A DNA stretch of 35,445 bases from Strigomonas culicis (lineage: Eukaryota > Euglenozoa > Kinetoplastea > Trypanosomatida > Trypanosomatidae): assembly GCA_000482145.1 (NCBI GenBank), contig AUXH01000140.1:1-35445 (forward strand). Direction: 5' to 3'. Both the position numbers and the translations under genes were made by a program. Numbering within the stretch: position 1 is the stretch's first letter; every line of letters starts with the position of its first letter. Shown here piece after piece: positions 26,296 to 34,953 of the stretch. The notes under the pieces were generated by a model. It saw only the letters and a list, made by a program, of their open reading frames with translations, was not told where the DNA came from and did not search any database.

Positions 26296-28353
26296 CTAGA
26301 GCTTCACCTCCTGCTCCTCCGTGGCGGCGGCAGCCTGCTGCAGGCACTGGCGCTTCACGGCCGCGCGCTCGTCCAGGACGCGGCGGCTGAAGCGGCTGTA
26401 CACGATGTGGAGGTACACATTCGACACGAAGGCGGTCACGTTGAGCGCCAGCATGACGATGAGCGGCGTCTGTACGCAGACGCGCGAGTAGCAGACCTTT
26501 ACGCCGAGCTTGTCGGCCTGCACCGCGTAGTACTCGCCGAAGAGCACCCGGTTCAGCAGGATCGCGGCGATCCAGAGAGCGTTGTAGCCAAAGTTGTAGT
26601 GCTTCGCAGGGTCCTTCGCGTAGATGGTGCGCAGCGCCAGAATCGTGACGCTCGCGCAGAAGCCGTTGCCGAGCGACGCGACGGTGAAGGCGAGCAGCAG
26701 CCAGCGGCCGGGGAGCACGAGGAAGAGCACGATGGAGATGATGATGCACCACGTCGGCACGAAGAAGGAGATGGTGATGGGCATGCGGTCCTCCGCCTTC
26801 TTGTTCTGCGTCCACACCTCAAAGTAGCTCATCGCAAGACGGCCGACGGCGCTGCCCACGCCGTTGATCACCGTCAGCAGCGCCCCGACCGTGTCGTCCG
26901 GCGCCGCGCCGTTCAGCGCCCCGTAGAGGAAGCGCGCGTTAAAGATGATGACGAACTCGGCCCCTACGCCGCAGAACATGGTCCAGAGGATGCTCCAGAG
27001 CTGCAGCGTGCACAGGTTCTGCCAGAAGGACGTCTGGTACTGCGGCGCGATGTAGTCCACGTCGGTCGCGATCTCCAGCATCAGCGGGGAGGCCACAGGG
27101 ACAGCCGTCCCCTGCTGCGCAGCCGCGTCGACGCTGCTGTTGCTGTGCGTCGCCTCGATGCCGTCCGAGATGGGCTCCGCGACCTCCACGTTGCCGACCG
27201 CGACGGCGCCCTCCTTCCCGTCTGACTCAGCGCTGTGGCGCCGGCGCTCGGCCACGAGGGCCTCCGCGGCGAGCGTCACCTCCGTCTTCGTCGTCGTGCG
27301 GCGGTCCAGCCAGGACAAGGGCAGCGCCATGCCAAGCAGCATGCACGTCAGCACGATGGCGCCGATGGCGATCGCGGTCCGCTGGTGCAGCGAGAGACCG
27401 AGGAACGCGACGAGCGCGCTGGTCAGCGGCAGGTACACGACCAGCACAACGATGATCCCGACGCCGTAGTAGAAGCGCCACATGGGCGGCTCCTGCGTGA
27501 TGTACGAGGCGCGGCCACGGAACGTGCGCTCCTTCTTCTCCTCGCTCCAGCGGCGCAGCTGCCACCCCGTGAGGTGGTAGGCCGGCAGCCGGATGATCGC
27601 CTGCACAGCCGTCCCGACCACGACGACGAGTCCCATGAGGAAGTAGAAGTAGTGCGACGGCGTCTTGCTGAAGAGGCCAATCTGGATGGAGGCGAGCACC
27701 GCCTGGCCAAGGCCCATGAGCGTCTTGAGCAGTGCAATGACCCAGCCCTTCTTCGTCGGAAAGACAGACAGCATCACGATGATCGTGGCGAGGTCGAACA
27801 GCTGACTGCCGAGGCTCAGCATCGCGTTGAACACCGTGAAACGCGTGACGCTGCCATCGATGACGCCCTCGAAGCTGAGGCCCATCATGAGTGCGCCCAG
27901 TGGGAAGAGCACGCAGCCGATTGTGTAGATGATCCGTGGCCCGAACATATCGAAGAGATACCCATACGGTAGTAGAAAGTAGCAGAAGACCATTCCCACC
28001 GAGTTGATCGTCGACATGGCACGGAAATCGTAGTTGTACTGGGTCTGCAGCTGTTTGCTGAAGATGTTGAAGGCGTACGACGTGCTGCCGCAGATCATCG
28101 CAAAGCATGCGGCCGTCATCATGGCAAAGCGGCGGTTCTCACTCAGTGGATGAATGTCGCGAATGTCTAACGCCTCCACGTGCTTCTCTTCTTCGTTGAA
28201 GCCGTCGTTGAAGAAGTAGTCGTGGTCCTGGGACGCGCTGTCCGCATCACCCTCACGATGCTGCTCCCTCTCCCTTCTCTGAGTAGAAGCCAGGGACCTT
28301 GCATCGGTGGTGATGGGCTCGTGCTGCGCCGCTGTGTTGCATTGCTGCGCCAT
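26296..28353 (-). CDS. Nodulin-like major facilitator superfamily transporter
   Basis: 685 residues, about 12 transmembrane segments in two halves. After a hydrophilic N-terminal tail (1-73) the first helix is FAMMTAACFAMICGSTSYAF, and the loop between helices 2 and 3 carries the MFS signature GYLFDMFGPR (131-140). Further helices follow (TIGCVLFPLGALMMGL, YFYFLMGLVVVVGTAV, GVGIIVVLVVYLPLTSALVAFLGL and others). A large cytoplasmic loop of about 80 residues separates the halves and ends in VDYIAPQYQTSFWQNLCTL, a stretch I recall as shared by trypanosomatid nodulin-like transporters. The N-terminal STSYAFNIFSKQLQTQYNY region matches the nodulin-like subfamily, whose members move small organic solutes or metals; the substrate here cannot be read from sequence. 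It acts in the plasma or an organelle membrane. The start is the first ATG after the acceptor at 28548. Confidence 0.88.
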   Translation of the reverse strand: MAQQCNTAAQHEPITTDARSLASTQRREREQHREGDADSASQDHDYFFNDGFNEEEKHVEALDIRDIHPLSENRRFAMMTAACFAMICGSTSYAFNIFSKQLQTQYNYDFRAMSTINSVGMVFCYFLLPYGYLFDMFGPRIIYTIGCVLFPLGALMMGLSFEGVIDGSVTRFTVFNAMLSLGSQLFDLATIIVMLSVFPTKKGWVIALLKTLMGLGQAVLASIQIGLFSKTPSHYFYFLMGLVVVVGTAVQAIIRLPAYHLTGWQLRRWSEEKKERTFRGRASYITQEPPMWRFYYGVGIIVVLVVYLPLTSALVAFLGLSLHQRTAIAIGAIVLTCMLLGMALPLSWLDRRTTTKTEVTLAAEALVAERRRHSAESDGKEGAVAVGNVEVAEPISDGIEATHSNSSVDAAAQQGTAVPVASPLMLEIATDVDYIAPQYQTSFWQNLCTLQLWSILWTMFCGVGAEFVIIFNARFLYGALNGAAPDDTVGALLTVINGVGSAVGRLAMSYFEVWTQNKKAEDRMPITISFFVPTWCIIISIVLFLVLPGRWLLLAFTVASLGNGFCASVTILALRTIYAKDPAKHYNFGYNALWIAAILLNRVLFGEYYAVQADKLGVKVCYSRVCVQTPLIVMLALNVTAFVSNVYLHIVYSRFSRRVLDERAAVKRQCLQQAAAATEEQEVKL

Positions 28354-28860
28354 GTGAAACTGGGTTTTTTTTTTGTGTGTGTGTGGATTTGCTTTAGTTT
28401 TAGTTGTTTTTTTTTTTTAACGATTACAATGGATCCTCTTCAATTTGTTTTTGTATATGGTAATAGTAGTATTATCCACTGCCTGTTTCGTACTTCTAAA
28501 AAGATATTTAAGAGAGTGACGAAGCGATGGAAGTCAAAGTACTAGTACTAGAGAAAAAAAAACAGGATACTGATAATGTTGCTAAATGAAGGAAACGAAA
28601 GAAAAAAAAGAGAAATATGCTGAGAGAATTAAAGCTGTATATATACAAGAGAGAGGAGAAAGGGAAAGATAAAAGAAAAATGAAAATGGAATCGTCATTA
28701 TCCGTTCGGTTTGATTCTTACTGTTATTATTGTGAGAGATGCATAGATCTGCGAGCACACACAAGTGGGTATAGGTCCATACGGATGTTCTTACGTAATG
28801 TACAAGTAAATATAAGTGTATGTATGCATGTGAAACGACCGACGCAGAGCAGCGGACCGT
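28354..28860. other. Intergenic region 28354-28860
   Basis: Holds the roughly 195-base leader of the transporter gene (with a short GT run at 28373-28384), its acceptor, and the 3' UTR of the unrecognised 836-residue protein. Mixed-composition sequence at 28730-28860 belongs to that 3' UTR. No gene or known RNA. Confidence 0.6.
28548..28565 (-). promoter_or_regulatory. Spliced-leader acceptor for the transporter gene
   Basis: CCTG-T9-CTCTAG on the minus strand, AG at 28548-28549; no ATG before the start at 28353. Confidence 0.5.
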
Positions 28861-31371
28861 TTAGCTCTCGATGATGAGACCAGCCGACCGCAGCCTCGCG
28901 TCCAAGCGCTCGAGTGCCTGCAGATACGCAGCAGCAGCCTCCCGCTCCGCTTCCGACGCGGCGGCGGCCGACGCCCGCGCGCGCGCTCGCTGCTGCTGGC
29001 GCCGCACCACGCCCGGCAGCAGCACGCAGCCGACGGGGGTGTAGCAGCGGTAGGCGCCGCGGTGCAGCCCGCCGTCGCCGCCGGCCGGGGCCCAGAAGCG
29101 CTCCAGTGCCGGCAGCACGCCGGTCTCCAGGTAGCGCACCACCTCTCGCAGACCTCGCCGCGGTGCCTCCTCCGCTTCGTCGAGCCGCGAGAGGTGCGTC
29201 AGGAAATGGAACAACAGGTAATGAAGCGCGGCGCCCGCCGTCGCGCACAGTGGCACCAGCGCGCCCGCCGGCGCCGCGTGAAACACGGCCTCCAGCTTCA
29301 CGACGTACGCGGGCGCGGTCAGCGACAGCAGCTTCCGCGCGGCGCCGGCCGGCGCGCGCCCCGGCTCGGCGGTGTGCTGCTGGAGCGTGGCGCGGAGGTG
29401 GCTTTCCAGCGCTACCAGCGCGTCTTGAAGGGCGGCCAGCGTCTCTGCTACATGGGGCGACAGCAGATGCGTGTAGCGCGGGGGAGGGGCCGCTGCTGGC
29501 GCCGGCGGGGGCGGCAGCGGCGAGAAGGAATAGGCGCAGGGTAGCAAGGGCGCCGGCGCGTCCGCCTCCGCCGCGTCGGGCGGTGTATAGCACTCGTTGA
29601 CGAGGAACAGATCGTAGAGGCTGGCCAGCAGGAACGAGAGGCGCTCCGCCGCCGCGGTGTCGGCGCTCGGCTCGAGCAGCCCCGCGAGGTCCTCCAGCAG
29701 CTGTAGCAGCACCAGTGGGTGGCGCAGCAGCGCGCAGAGCAGGAAGCCGGCCTGGTCCACGTAGCAGCGGTCTGCGGCCGGCGGTGCGCCGCGGCAGTGC
29801 ACGGCCAGCACGTCCTGAATCGACACGTAGAACATGGGCGATGCGAAGCGCAGCCGACCGGCCCTCGGCCCTCCCTCAATCGCCGCGTCGTCGTCGTCGG
29901 CCGCGGTGGGGAGCAGCAGGCGCGCGTAGGTGCCCATGTTCGTGCCGGGCTCCACGCTGCACCACAGGATGAGCGTCAGCCACTGGCGGTGGAGGCGACG
30001 GCGCGTCGCGTCCGCGCCGGTGCCGCTGGCGCCGGGCTCCGGCGCCAGCAGCGCCGCGCACCGCTCCACGTCCTGCAGCAGCCAGCACAGCGGCGACGGC
30101 GGGTCGGCCCCGAGGCCGTCCGTGTAGTGGCGCAGGCACACCTCCTCCAGGTTGAGGTACAGCAGCAGGAAGAGGGTGAGGTGGACGCCGAGGGCGGCGC
30201 CACCGTCCGGCTCGCACAGCAGCGAGGCGACGAGCGCCGCCTTGGCGGCCCGCGCCGCCGCTTCCTCCGCCGCGCGGCCGCCGCCGCCGCTGCCATGACT
30301 CGCCGGGGGGTACAGCCGGTGGGTGTGCGGCCCCCGCCCCAGCGGCAGACCGCACAGGTCTGCGAGCACGTCCAACGTGGTGGTGGCGCGGCGGCGGTAC
30401 GTCAGGTGCTCTGTCAACACCCGCTGCGCAAACCGGCCAGGGAGCAGCTGGGGGAACACCGACGGACGCGGCGGCGGCGGTGAGGGACCCCCATCCGCGG
30501 CCTCCGCGAAGAGATGATCGAACAGCGCGTTGCGGAACGGGCGCTGCTCCACTAAAAAGGTCAAGTACAACATGGGCGGGATGCCGTCGACCGTGCGCTG
30601 CACATCCATCGCCGCGCCGTCCTCCAGGCAAGTGGCCCCGAGGACGGCGGCCTGCGCAGCCTCAAAGAAGGTCCGCATAGCGGTCGCCTCCGGCGATTCC
30701 GGCGCCGCGCGCAGGAGACAAGCGTCCCGCCCCGCGTCGTCCGTGGCGGCGGGCGGCGCGGGGGCCGGCGGGGGGCAGAGCATGAGCTTCAGCCGCTTCT
30801 TCGGCGGCGACGTCTCCGCCACGGCCGCGGCCGCGGCAGCCTCCGCCGCGCGGCGCCGCGCCTCCAGCACACGCTGGCGCGCGCGCGCCTCCGCGGCGAG
30901 GCGCGGCAGCAGCCGCTCGTACAGCCGCGACACCGCCGGCGGGAACGGCAGCACGGAAGGAGCCGCAGCGTCACGCGCCGCCGGCGCGCACAGGTGGGGG
31001 AGGAAGAAGGCCACGGCGCCGACGGTGCAGTGGATGAGCGACAGCGGCAGCGGCGTCGGCGGGTCGCGCAGCTGCACCAGCAGGCGGAGCAGCAGTTGCG
31101 TCTGGAACGCGGTCACGTCGAAGTCCACGCGAGCCGCCTCCGGGGGTGGTGCGCGGCCGCCGTCGCTGCCGCTGGCCGCGGGCGCGGCGGTCGCCTGGAG
31201 GGAGGCCAGCCGCTCCTGCAACAGACTGAACATGCACAGGAAAGTGCACTCTAGCGGCGTCGCGGCGCAGTCGTTGCGCGGATCGGTAACCAGGTGCGCG
31301 GGTGTCCCGGCCTCGCCTCCTGTCGCCGCCGCGTGTGTGCTGGTCTGACAGATAAAGCTGACTAACTCCAT
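28861..31371 (-). CDS. Unrecognised helical protein, 836 residues
   Basis: I cannot assign a family. The chain is Ala/Leu/Pro-rich and mostly helical, without a convincing membrane segment or signal peptide. Best-conserved-looking stretches are TVDGIPPMLYLTFLVEQRPF, HLTLFLLLYLNLEEVCLRHY, SPMFYVSIQDVLAVHC, GFLLCALLRHPLVLLQLLED and FLLASLYDLFLVNECY, which together suggest helical repeats. A basic nuclear-localisation-like stretch SPPKKRLKL sits at residues 188-196 after a charged coiled segment (158-180). A distant likeness to the helical core of Ufd2/E4 ubiquitin factors crossed my mind, but there is no U-box at the C terminus (which ends ERLDARLRSAGLIIES), so I do not claim it. Uniform G/C-third codons across 2.5 kb and a leader with an acceptor support a real gene. 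Confidence 0.8.
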   Translation of the reverse strand: MELVSFICQTSTHAAATGGEAGTPAHLVTDPRNDCAATPLECTFLCMFSLLQERLASLQATAAPAASGSDGGRAPPPEAARVDFDVTAFQTQLLLRLLVQLRDPPTPLPLSLIHCTVGAVAFFLPHLCAPAARDAAAPSVLPFPPAVSRLYERLLPRLAAEARARQRVLEARRRAAEAAAAAAVAETSPPKKRLKLMLCPPPAPAPPAATDDAGRDACLLRAAPESPEATAMRTFFEAAQAAVLGATCLEDGAAMDVQRTVDGIPPMLYLTFLVEQRPFRNALFDHLFAEAADGGPSPPPPRPSVFPQLLPGRFAQRVLTEHLTYRRRATTTLDVLADLCGLPLGRGPHTHRLYPPASHGSGGGGRAAEEAAARAAKAALVASLLCEPDGGAALGVHLTLFLLLYLNLEEVCLRHYTDGLGADPPSPLCWLLQDVERCAALLAPEPGASGTGADATRRRLHRQWLTLILWCSVEPGTNMGTYARLLLPTAADDDDAAIEGGPRAGRLRFASPMFYVSIQDVLAVHCRGAPPAADRCYVDQAGFLLCALLRHPLVLLQLLEDLAGLLEPSADTAAAERLSFLLASLYDLFLVNECYTPPDAAEADAPAPLLPCAYSFSPLPPPPAPAAAPPPRYTHLLSPHVAETLAALQDALVALESHLRATLQQHTAEPGRAPAGAARKLLSLTAPAYVVKLEAVFHAAPAGALVPLCATAGAALHYLLFHFLTHLSRLDEAEEAPRRGLREVVRYLETGVLPALERFWAPAGGDGGLHRGAYRCYTPVGCVLLPGVVRRQQQRARARASAAAASEAEREAAAAYLQALERLDARLRSAGLIIES

Positions 31372-31438
31372 TTCCTATGATCGCTCCACTTTTAAGTGGG
31401 TGGCTCTTTTCTTCTAATGCAATATATATATTCTTTAT

Positions 31439-31495
31439 CTTTATTTTTTTTAATGAGAGAAAGGAGGGGAGGAAGAGGTACAGAAAAAAGAAGAG
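31439..31495 (-). promoter_or_regulatory. Probable spliced-leader acceptor for the 836-residue protein gene
   Basis: A C/T tract on the minus strand (complement of about 31455-31495) is followed by the first AG at 31439-31440. An A-rich spacer separates tract and AG, so nearby AGs are also possible. Confidence 0.4.
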
Positions 31496-32032
31496 CAGCA
31501 AATAAAAAATATATCATTTCAAGAGGCAAAAGATCAGAGAGGAAAGAAAAAAACGAACATTGTTTTTTTTTTCCCAGAAAAAAGAAAAAAAAGGTGATAA
31601 CAGAAGGAAGAAGGGCTAACAACAGTAAAAACGGTAATTGTTAACGAACAACATCAAGAATTAGAGGAAAAGAGAGAGGCATGAAGAATGAAAAGAATAA
31701 AAACAAAGCGTTTCACTTTTCACTCTTTCTTTGTATTGCATCATACTCTCATCTTTTGTTTTTTTTTTTTCAATGGTAATAGTAATAAAACGTAGCGATA
31801 AGATATATATATACAACAGTCTATGGCAAAAGAAGCCGGCCACAAAGAAAAAAATGTTGGAAGAAAAAAAAAAGAAGAGGAAAGAAAGAAGCGATTCGCA
31901 TTTTACAATGCGCTTCCTTCATCGGTGTTTCACTCTGTTGTGTTTTGCTTTCTCTTTTTTTTAAAAAAAAAAAAGAGTTTTTTTCCGTTTGTGAAAACAC
32001 TTATATGTTTTCCCTTTTTTTTTTCTCTCACT

Positions 32033-32034
<2 letters not shown>

Positions 32035-32070
<36 letters not shown>

Positions 32071-32075
32071 TATGT

Positions 32076-32110
<35 letters not shown>
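32035..32110. repeat. CA16/TG15 inverted repeat
   Basis: CA16 (32035-32066) is followed by a CATATG centre and TG repeats ending in TG15 (32081-32110). The two arms are complementary over about 36 bp with few mismatches, so the DNA or RNA can form a long hairpin starting about 20 bases after the aminopeptidase stop codon. Confidence 0.9.
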
Positions 32111-32112
<2 letters not shown>

Positions 32113-32131
32113 TGTGTGTCTGTGAGCGGCT

Positions 32132-33871
32132 TCACTGGAGCTGCTCCTCCACGTACGTGGTGGCCAGGGCGACGCCGAAGCCGGTGGCGCCGGCGGTGTC
32201 AAAGGACGGGAACGCGAGATCGACGTGCAGCAGCGCACCCTTGAAGCGCGGCGCGAGGTTGGCCTCCACGAAGTAGCCGCCGAGTGACACACTGGCGTCG
32301 GGCTTGCCGTTCTGGATGTTCCGCAGGTCCGCGCACGGCGACACGTAGTTCGCGGCGTGGTACTCCGGGCAGTACAGTACCGGCCAGCACGTGTCGCCGC
32401 TGCGGCGGCCGGCGGCCAGCAGCGCAGCCTCCGCGCCCCCCTCGTTGCTGTACAGCCCGGCGTGGCGCAGGCCGCACGCGACGCCCTGCGCGCCCGTCAG
32501 CGTCGCCATGTCGATGATGACGTCCGGCGTGACAGGCAGCTCCCCACTCGCATGGTAGATGCCGTCCGCGAGCACAATGCGGCCCTCCGCGTCCGTGTTC
32601 ATCACCTCGACGGACTTGCCCGACTTGAGCAGCACAATGTCGTCGTTGTGGTACGCCCGCGACCCGATCGCGTTCTCCGCGACGCACAGTGTGCAGCTCA
32701 GCTCCCCGACCGCCGGCGGCAACCCACCCGGCGCCGACACGAGCGCCAGGAAGGCGCCGAGCACGGCCGCGCTGCCACCCATGTCGGTCTTCATGTTCGT
32801 CATGGACGCCGCCGGCTTCAGCGCAAGGCCACCGCAGTCGTACACGATGCCCTTGCCGACGAGCGCGATGTTTGTGCGGCGGCCGGCCGCCGCCGGCGCC
32901 GGCGCGCCGCGCTCCGCGTCGCCGTAGGAGAGCGTGAGCAGGTGCGGGGGGTACTCCGCCCCCTTCCCGACCGCGTAGAGCCCGCCGTAGCCGCGCTCGC
33001 GCAGCGCCTCTCCGCGGATCACGTCGAGACGGCAGCCGAAGCGCGCGGCGAGCCCGCGCACGATGGCGGCGTAGCTCACCGTGTTGAGCACCGAAGGCGG
33101 TGCATCGATCAGTCGCTGCGTCAGCTGGATGCTGCGCGTGAGCGCCTCCAGCCGTGCGGCCGGCGCCGCCGCGGCGCCGCCCAGCAGCCGCACATGCGCG
33201 GCGAAGCGCTCCGCCGACGCGGCGGCCGCGTCGACGTAGCGGCCGCTGTGGCCGCAGCCGCCTTTTGCGGTGAAGCGGTTCGGCATCGCGCGCGCGACGG
33301 CGGCGGTGAGCGGCAGTGCGGCGGCCGCCGGCGCGACCAGCAGCACCTCCAGCACCGCCCCCGGCGCGCGGCGGAGGCTGTGTGCCTGCTTCGCCGCGGC
33401 CCGCAGCGGCGCCACCGCCGCGTCGGGGCGGTACGGGCAGTTCGCGCGTGACGCCGCAGACGGCAACACGACCACCGTCGTCGGCAGGAAGCCGCCCGCC
33501 GGAACCGCCAGGCGGCTGCTGGCGGTGCCGGTGGTCTTGCCGTCGCGGCTGGCGGCGAGGGCAGCCCCGACCAGGTCCGTCACCGCGGCAGCGGCGCCGT
33601 CCGCCGCCAGCAGCGGCTGCAGCGCGTGTGGCGCCGCCGGCGGGCGCAGCGCCGCCAGCACGCCGGCAGCGTCCACCGCCGGGGTGTGCGGCAGCAGCAG
33701 CACCACCCCCACCACCGCCGCCGCATCCGGATGCGGCGGGGGGTTCACCCGAATGTTGGTCTCGAACTGGATGCACGAGTCGATGAAGGGGCGCTGGGCC
33801 TCCAGAAACTGCCTCTCCTTGTCCGCCGCGTGGGCGTCGTCGTCGTCACCGCGGGAACGTTTCAGCGACAT
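32132..33871 (-). CDS. M17 (leucyl-type) metallo-aminopeptidase, NPEPL1-like
   Basis: 579 residues. Cytosolic aminopeptidase of family M17 that removes N-terminal residues from peptides using two metal ions. The catalytic C-terminal domain is complete: K340 and D345 in VGKGIVYDCGG, K352 in LALKP, D363 in MKTDMGG, and D427, E429 and R431 in the M17 signature NTDAEGR (425-431). These equal the metal ligands and the catalytic Lys/Arg pair of the family. The KGIVYDCGGLALK wording, with YD-C-GG where most leucyl aminopeptidases have FDSGG, is nearer to NPEPL1-type members. The N-terminal domain (1-300) is Ala/Gly-rich and divergent, as usual. Trypanosomatids carry several M17 enzymes; which one this is cannot be settled here. 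No targeting signal is seen. The stop is followed at once by a CA/TG hairpin in the 3' UTR. The start is the first ATG after an acceptor near 33912-33922. Confidence 0.93.
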   Translation of the reverse strand: MSLKRSRGDDDDAHAADKERQFLEAQRPFIDSCIQFETNIRVNPPPHPDAAAVVGVVLLLPHTPAVDAAGVLAALRPPAAPHALQPLLAADGAAAAVTDLVGAALAASRDGKTTGTASSRLAVPAGGFLPTTVVVLPSAASRANCPYRPDAAVAPLRAAAKQAHSLRRAPGAVLEVLLVAPAAAALPLTAAVARAMPNRFTAKGGCGHSGRYVDAAAASAERFAAHVRLLGGAAAAPAARLEALTRSIQLTQRLIDAPPSVLNTVSYAAIVRGLAARFGCRLDVIRGEALRERGYGGLYAVGKGAEYPPHLLTLSYGDAERGAPAPAAAGRRTNIALVGKGIVYDCGGLALKPAASMTNMKTDMGGSAAVLGAFLALVSAPGGLPPAVGELSCTLCVAENAIGSRAYHNDDIVLLKSGKSVEVMNTDAEGRIVLADGIYHASGELPVTPDVIIDMATLTGAQGVACGLRHAGLYSNEGGAEAALLAAGRRSGDTCWPVLYCPEYHAANYVSPCADLRNIQNGKPDASVSLGGYFVEANLAPRFKGALLHVDLAFPSFDTAGATGFGVALATTYVEEQLQ

Positions 33872-33911
33872 GATCTCGCGGGTGTTGTGTTTCGAGGGAG
33901 AAGAAAAGTGC

Positions 33912-33985
33912 TCTTAATAACTCATACAGATAGATAGATAGATACCAGTCGAGGGAGAGAGGGGGGGAGAGATGGGGATACCTGG
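33912..33985 (-). promoter_or_regulatory. Spliced-leader acceptor region for the aminopeptidase gene
   Basis: A C/T tract on the minus strand (complement of 33950-33985, then TATC repeats) is followed by AGs at 33921-33922, 33913-33914 and 33911-33912. Any of these gives a 40-50 base leader without an ATG. Confidence 0.5.
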
Positions 33986-34910
33986 TCGCAAGTTACAAAA
34001 AAAAATGGTCATTTTGCAGCTGTGGTTGGCTCCCATCGCAAAGAATGTGCCTCTGGGAGCAAAAACGTGAACATGTCTGTGTTACGTTTGCTTTTTTTTT
34101 GTTTGTTTTTTAATAGATCTTCACGGTTCATGTATCTTTTTTGTGTGTGTGTTATGATGTTAAGTATATATAGATATATAGATATGATATTGAAACACTG
34201 TAATTTTAATTCACTGCTAAGCAACTACATGTATATATACAAAGAGACGACGTACAATTATTGACAATTAAAAATACAAAACGCCAAAAAAAAACTATAT
34301 GATAACTAAAAAAAAATAACCAAAACAAATGTCTAACACAAATTCGAAATTGAGAAATAAATAAAAGAAAACTAAAAAAAGCTGACCCAATTGTAAATAC
34401 ATACATACATATATACATAAAATAAAAAAGAAACAAAACAAAAAAAAAAGGAAAAAGTAAACTGAAATCAAAGAGAGAAAAAAAAACCGAAACTAAAAAT
34501 AATGACGGTAGAGAGATTCAGTACTAACAATACCACTGGAAATAACGAACAAATAATAATAGCATTTACTGATAACAATAGTAGTAATAGAGGAAAAAGA
34601 AAAAGAAGAACAACAAAAAAAAAAAAAGACGAAGGAAAATAACACAAAAAAAAAACTATATATATAATTATTGTTATTTACGATCATACTTCTATTATTT
34701 CCAATAATTATTACGTATCGCAGCAACATTTTGTTATTATTATTAATTCGACAAAAAAACAATACAAGAAGAAGAAAAAGACAAGCTTCAAAAAAAAAAA
34801 GCAAACATAGAGCAGTGAAAAGGGAAATGAATAAAGCAACAAACAGCTTTTTCGATGTTGTCGTTCGTGTCCATTTTTCCTCTCTTTCATGTTTTGCTGT
34901 TCTCTATGTA

Positions 34911-34913
<3 letters not shown>

Positions 34914-34949
<36 letters not shown>
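34914..34949. repeat. GT18 microsatellite (CA18 on the sense strand)
   Basis: Eighteen uninterrupted GT units in the gap upstream of the aminopeptidase. Confidence 0.95.

Positions 34950-34953
<4 letters not shown>

Larger units (their letters stand above)
31372..32131. other. Intergenic region 31372-32131
   Basis: Leader and acceptor of the 836-residue protein gene, then A/G- and T-rich low complexity, then the 3' UTR of the aminopeptidase with a CA/TG inverted repeat at 32035-32110. No gene seen. Confidence 0.6.

Noticed and set aside
28727..29593. 288-residue minus-strand frame overlapping the 836-residue gene
   Set aside because: It is Arg/Ala/Gly-rich, in the wrong phase of a strongly codon-biased gene, and extends into AT-rich sequence.
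31823..32292. Frames with Thr-His or Cys-Val repeats around 32000-32100
   Set aside because: They are translations of the CA and TG tracts.
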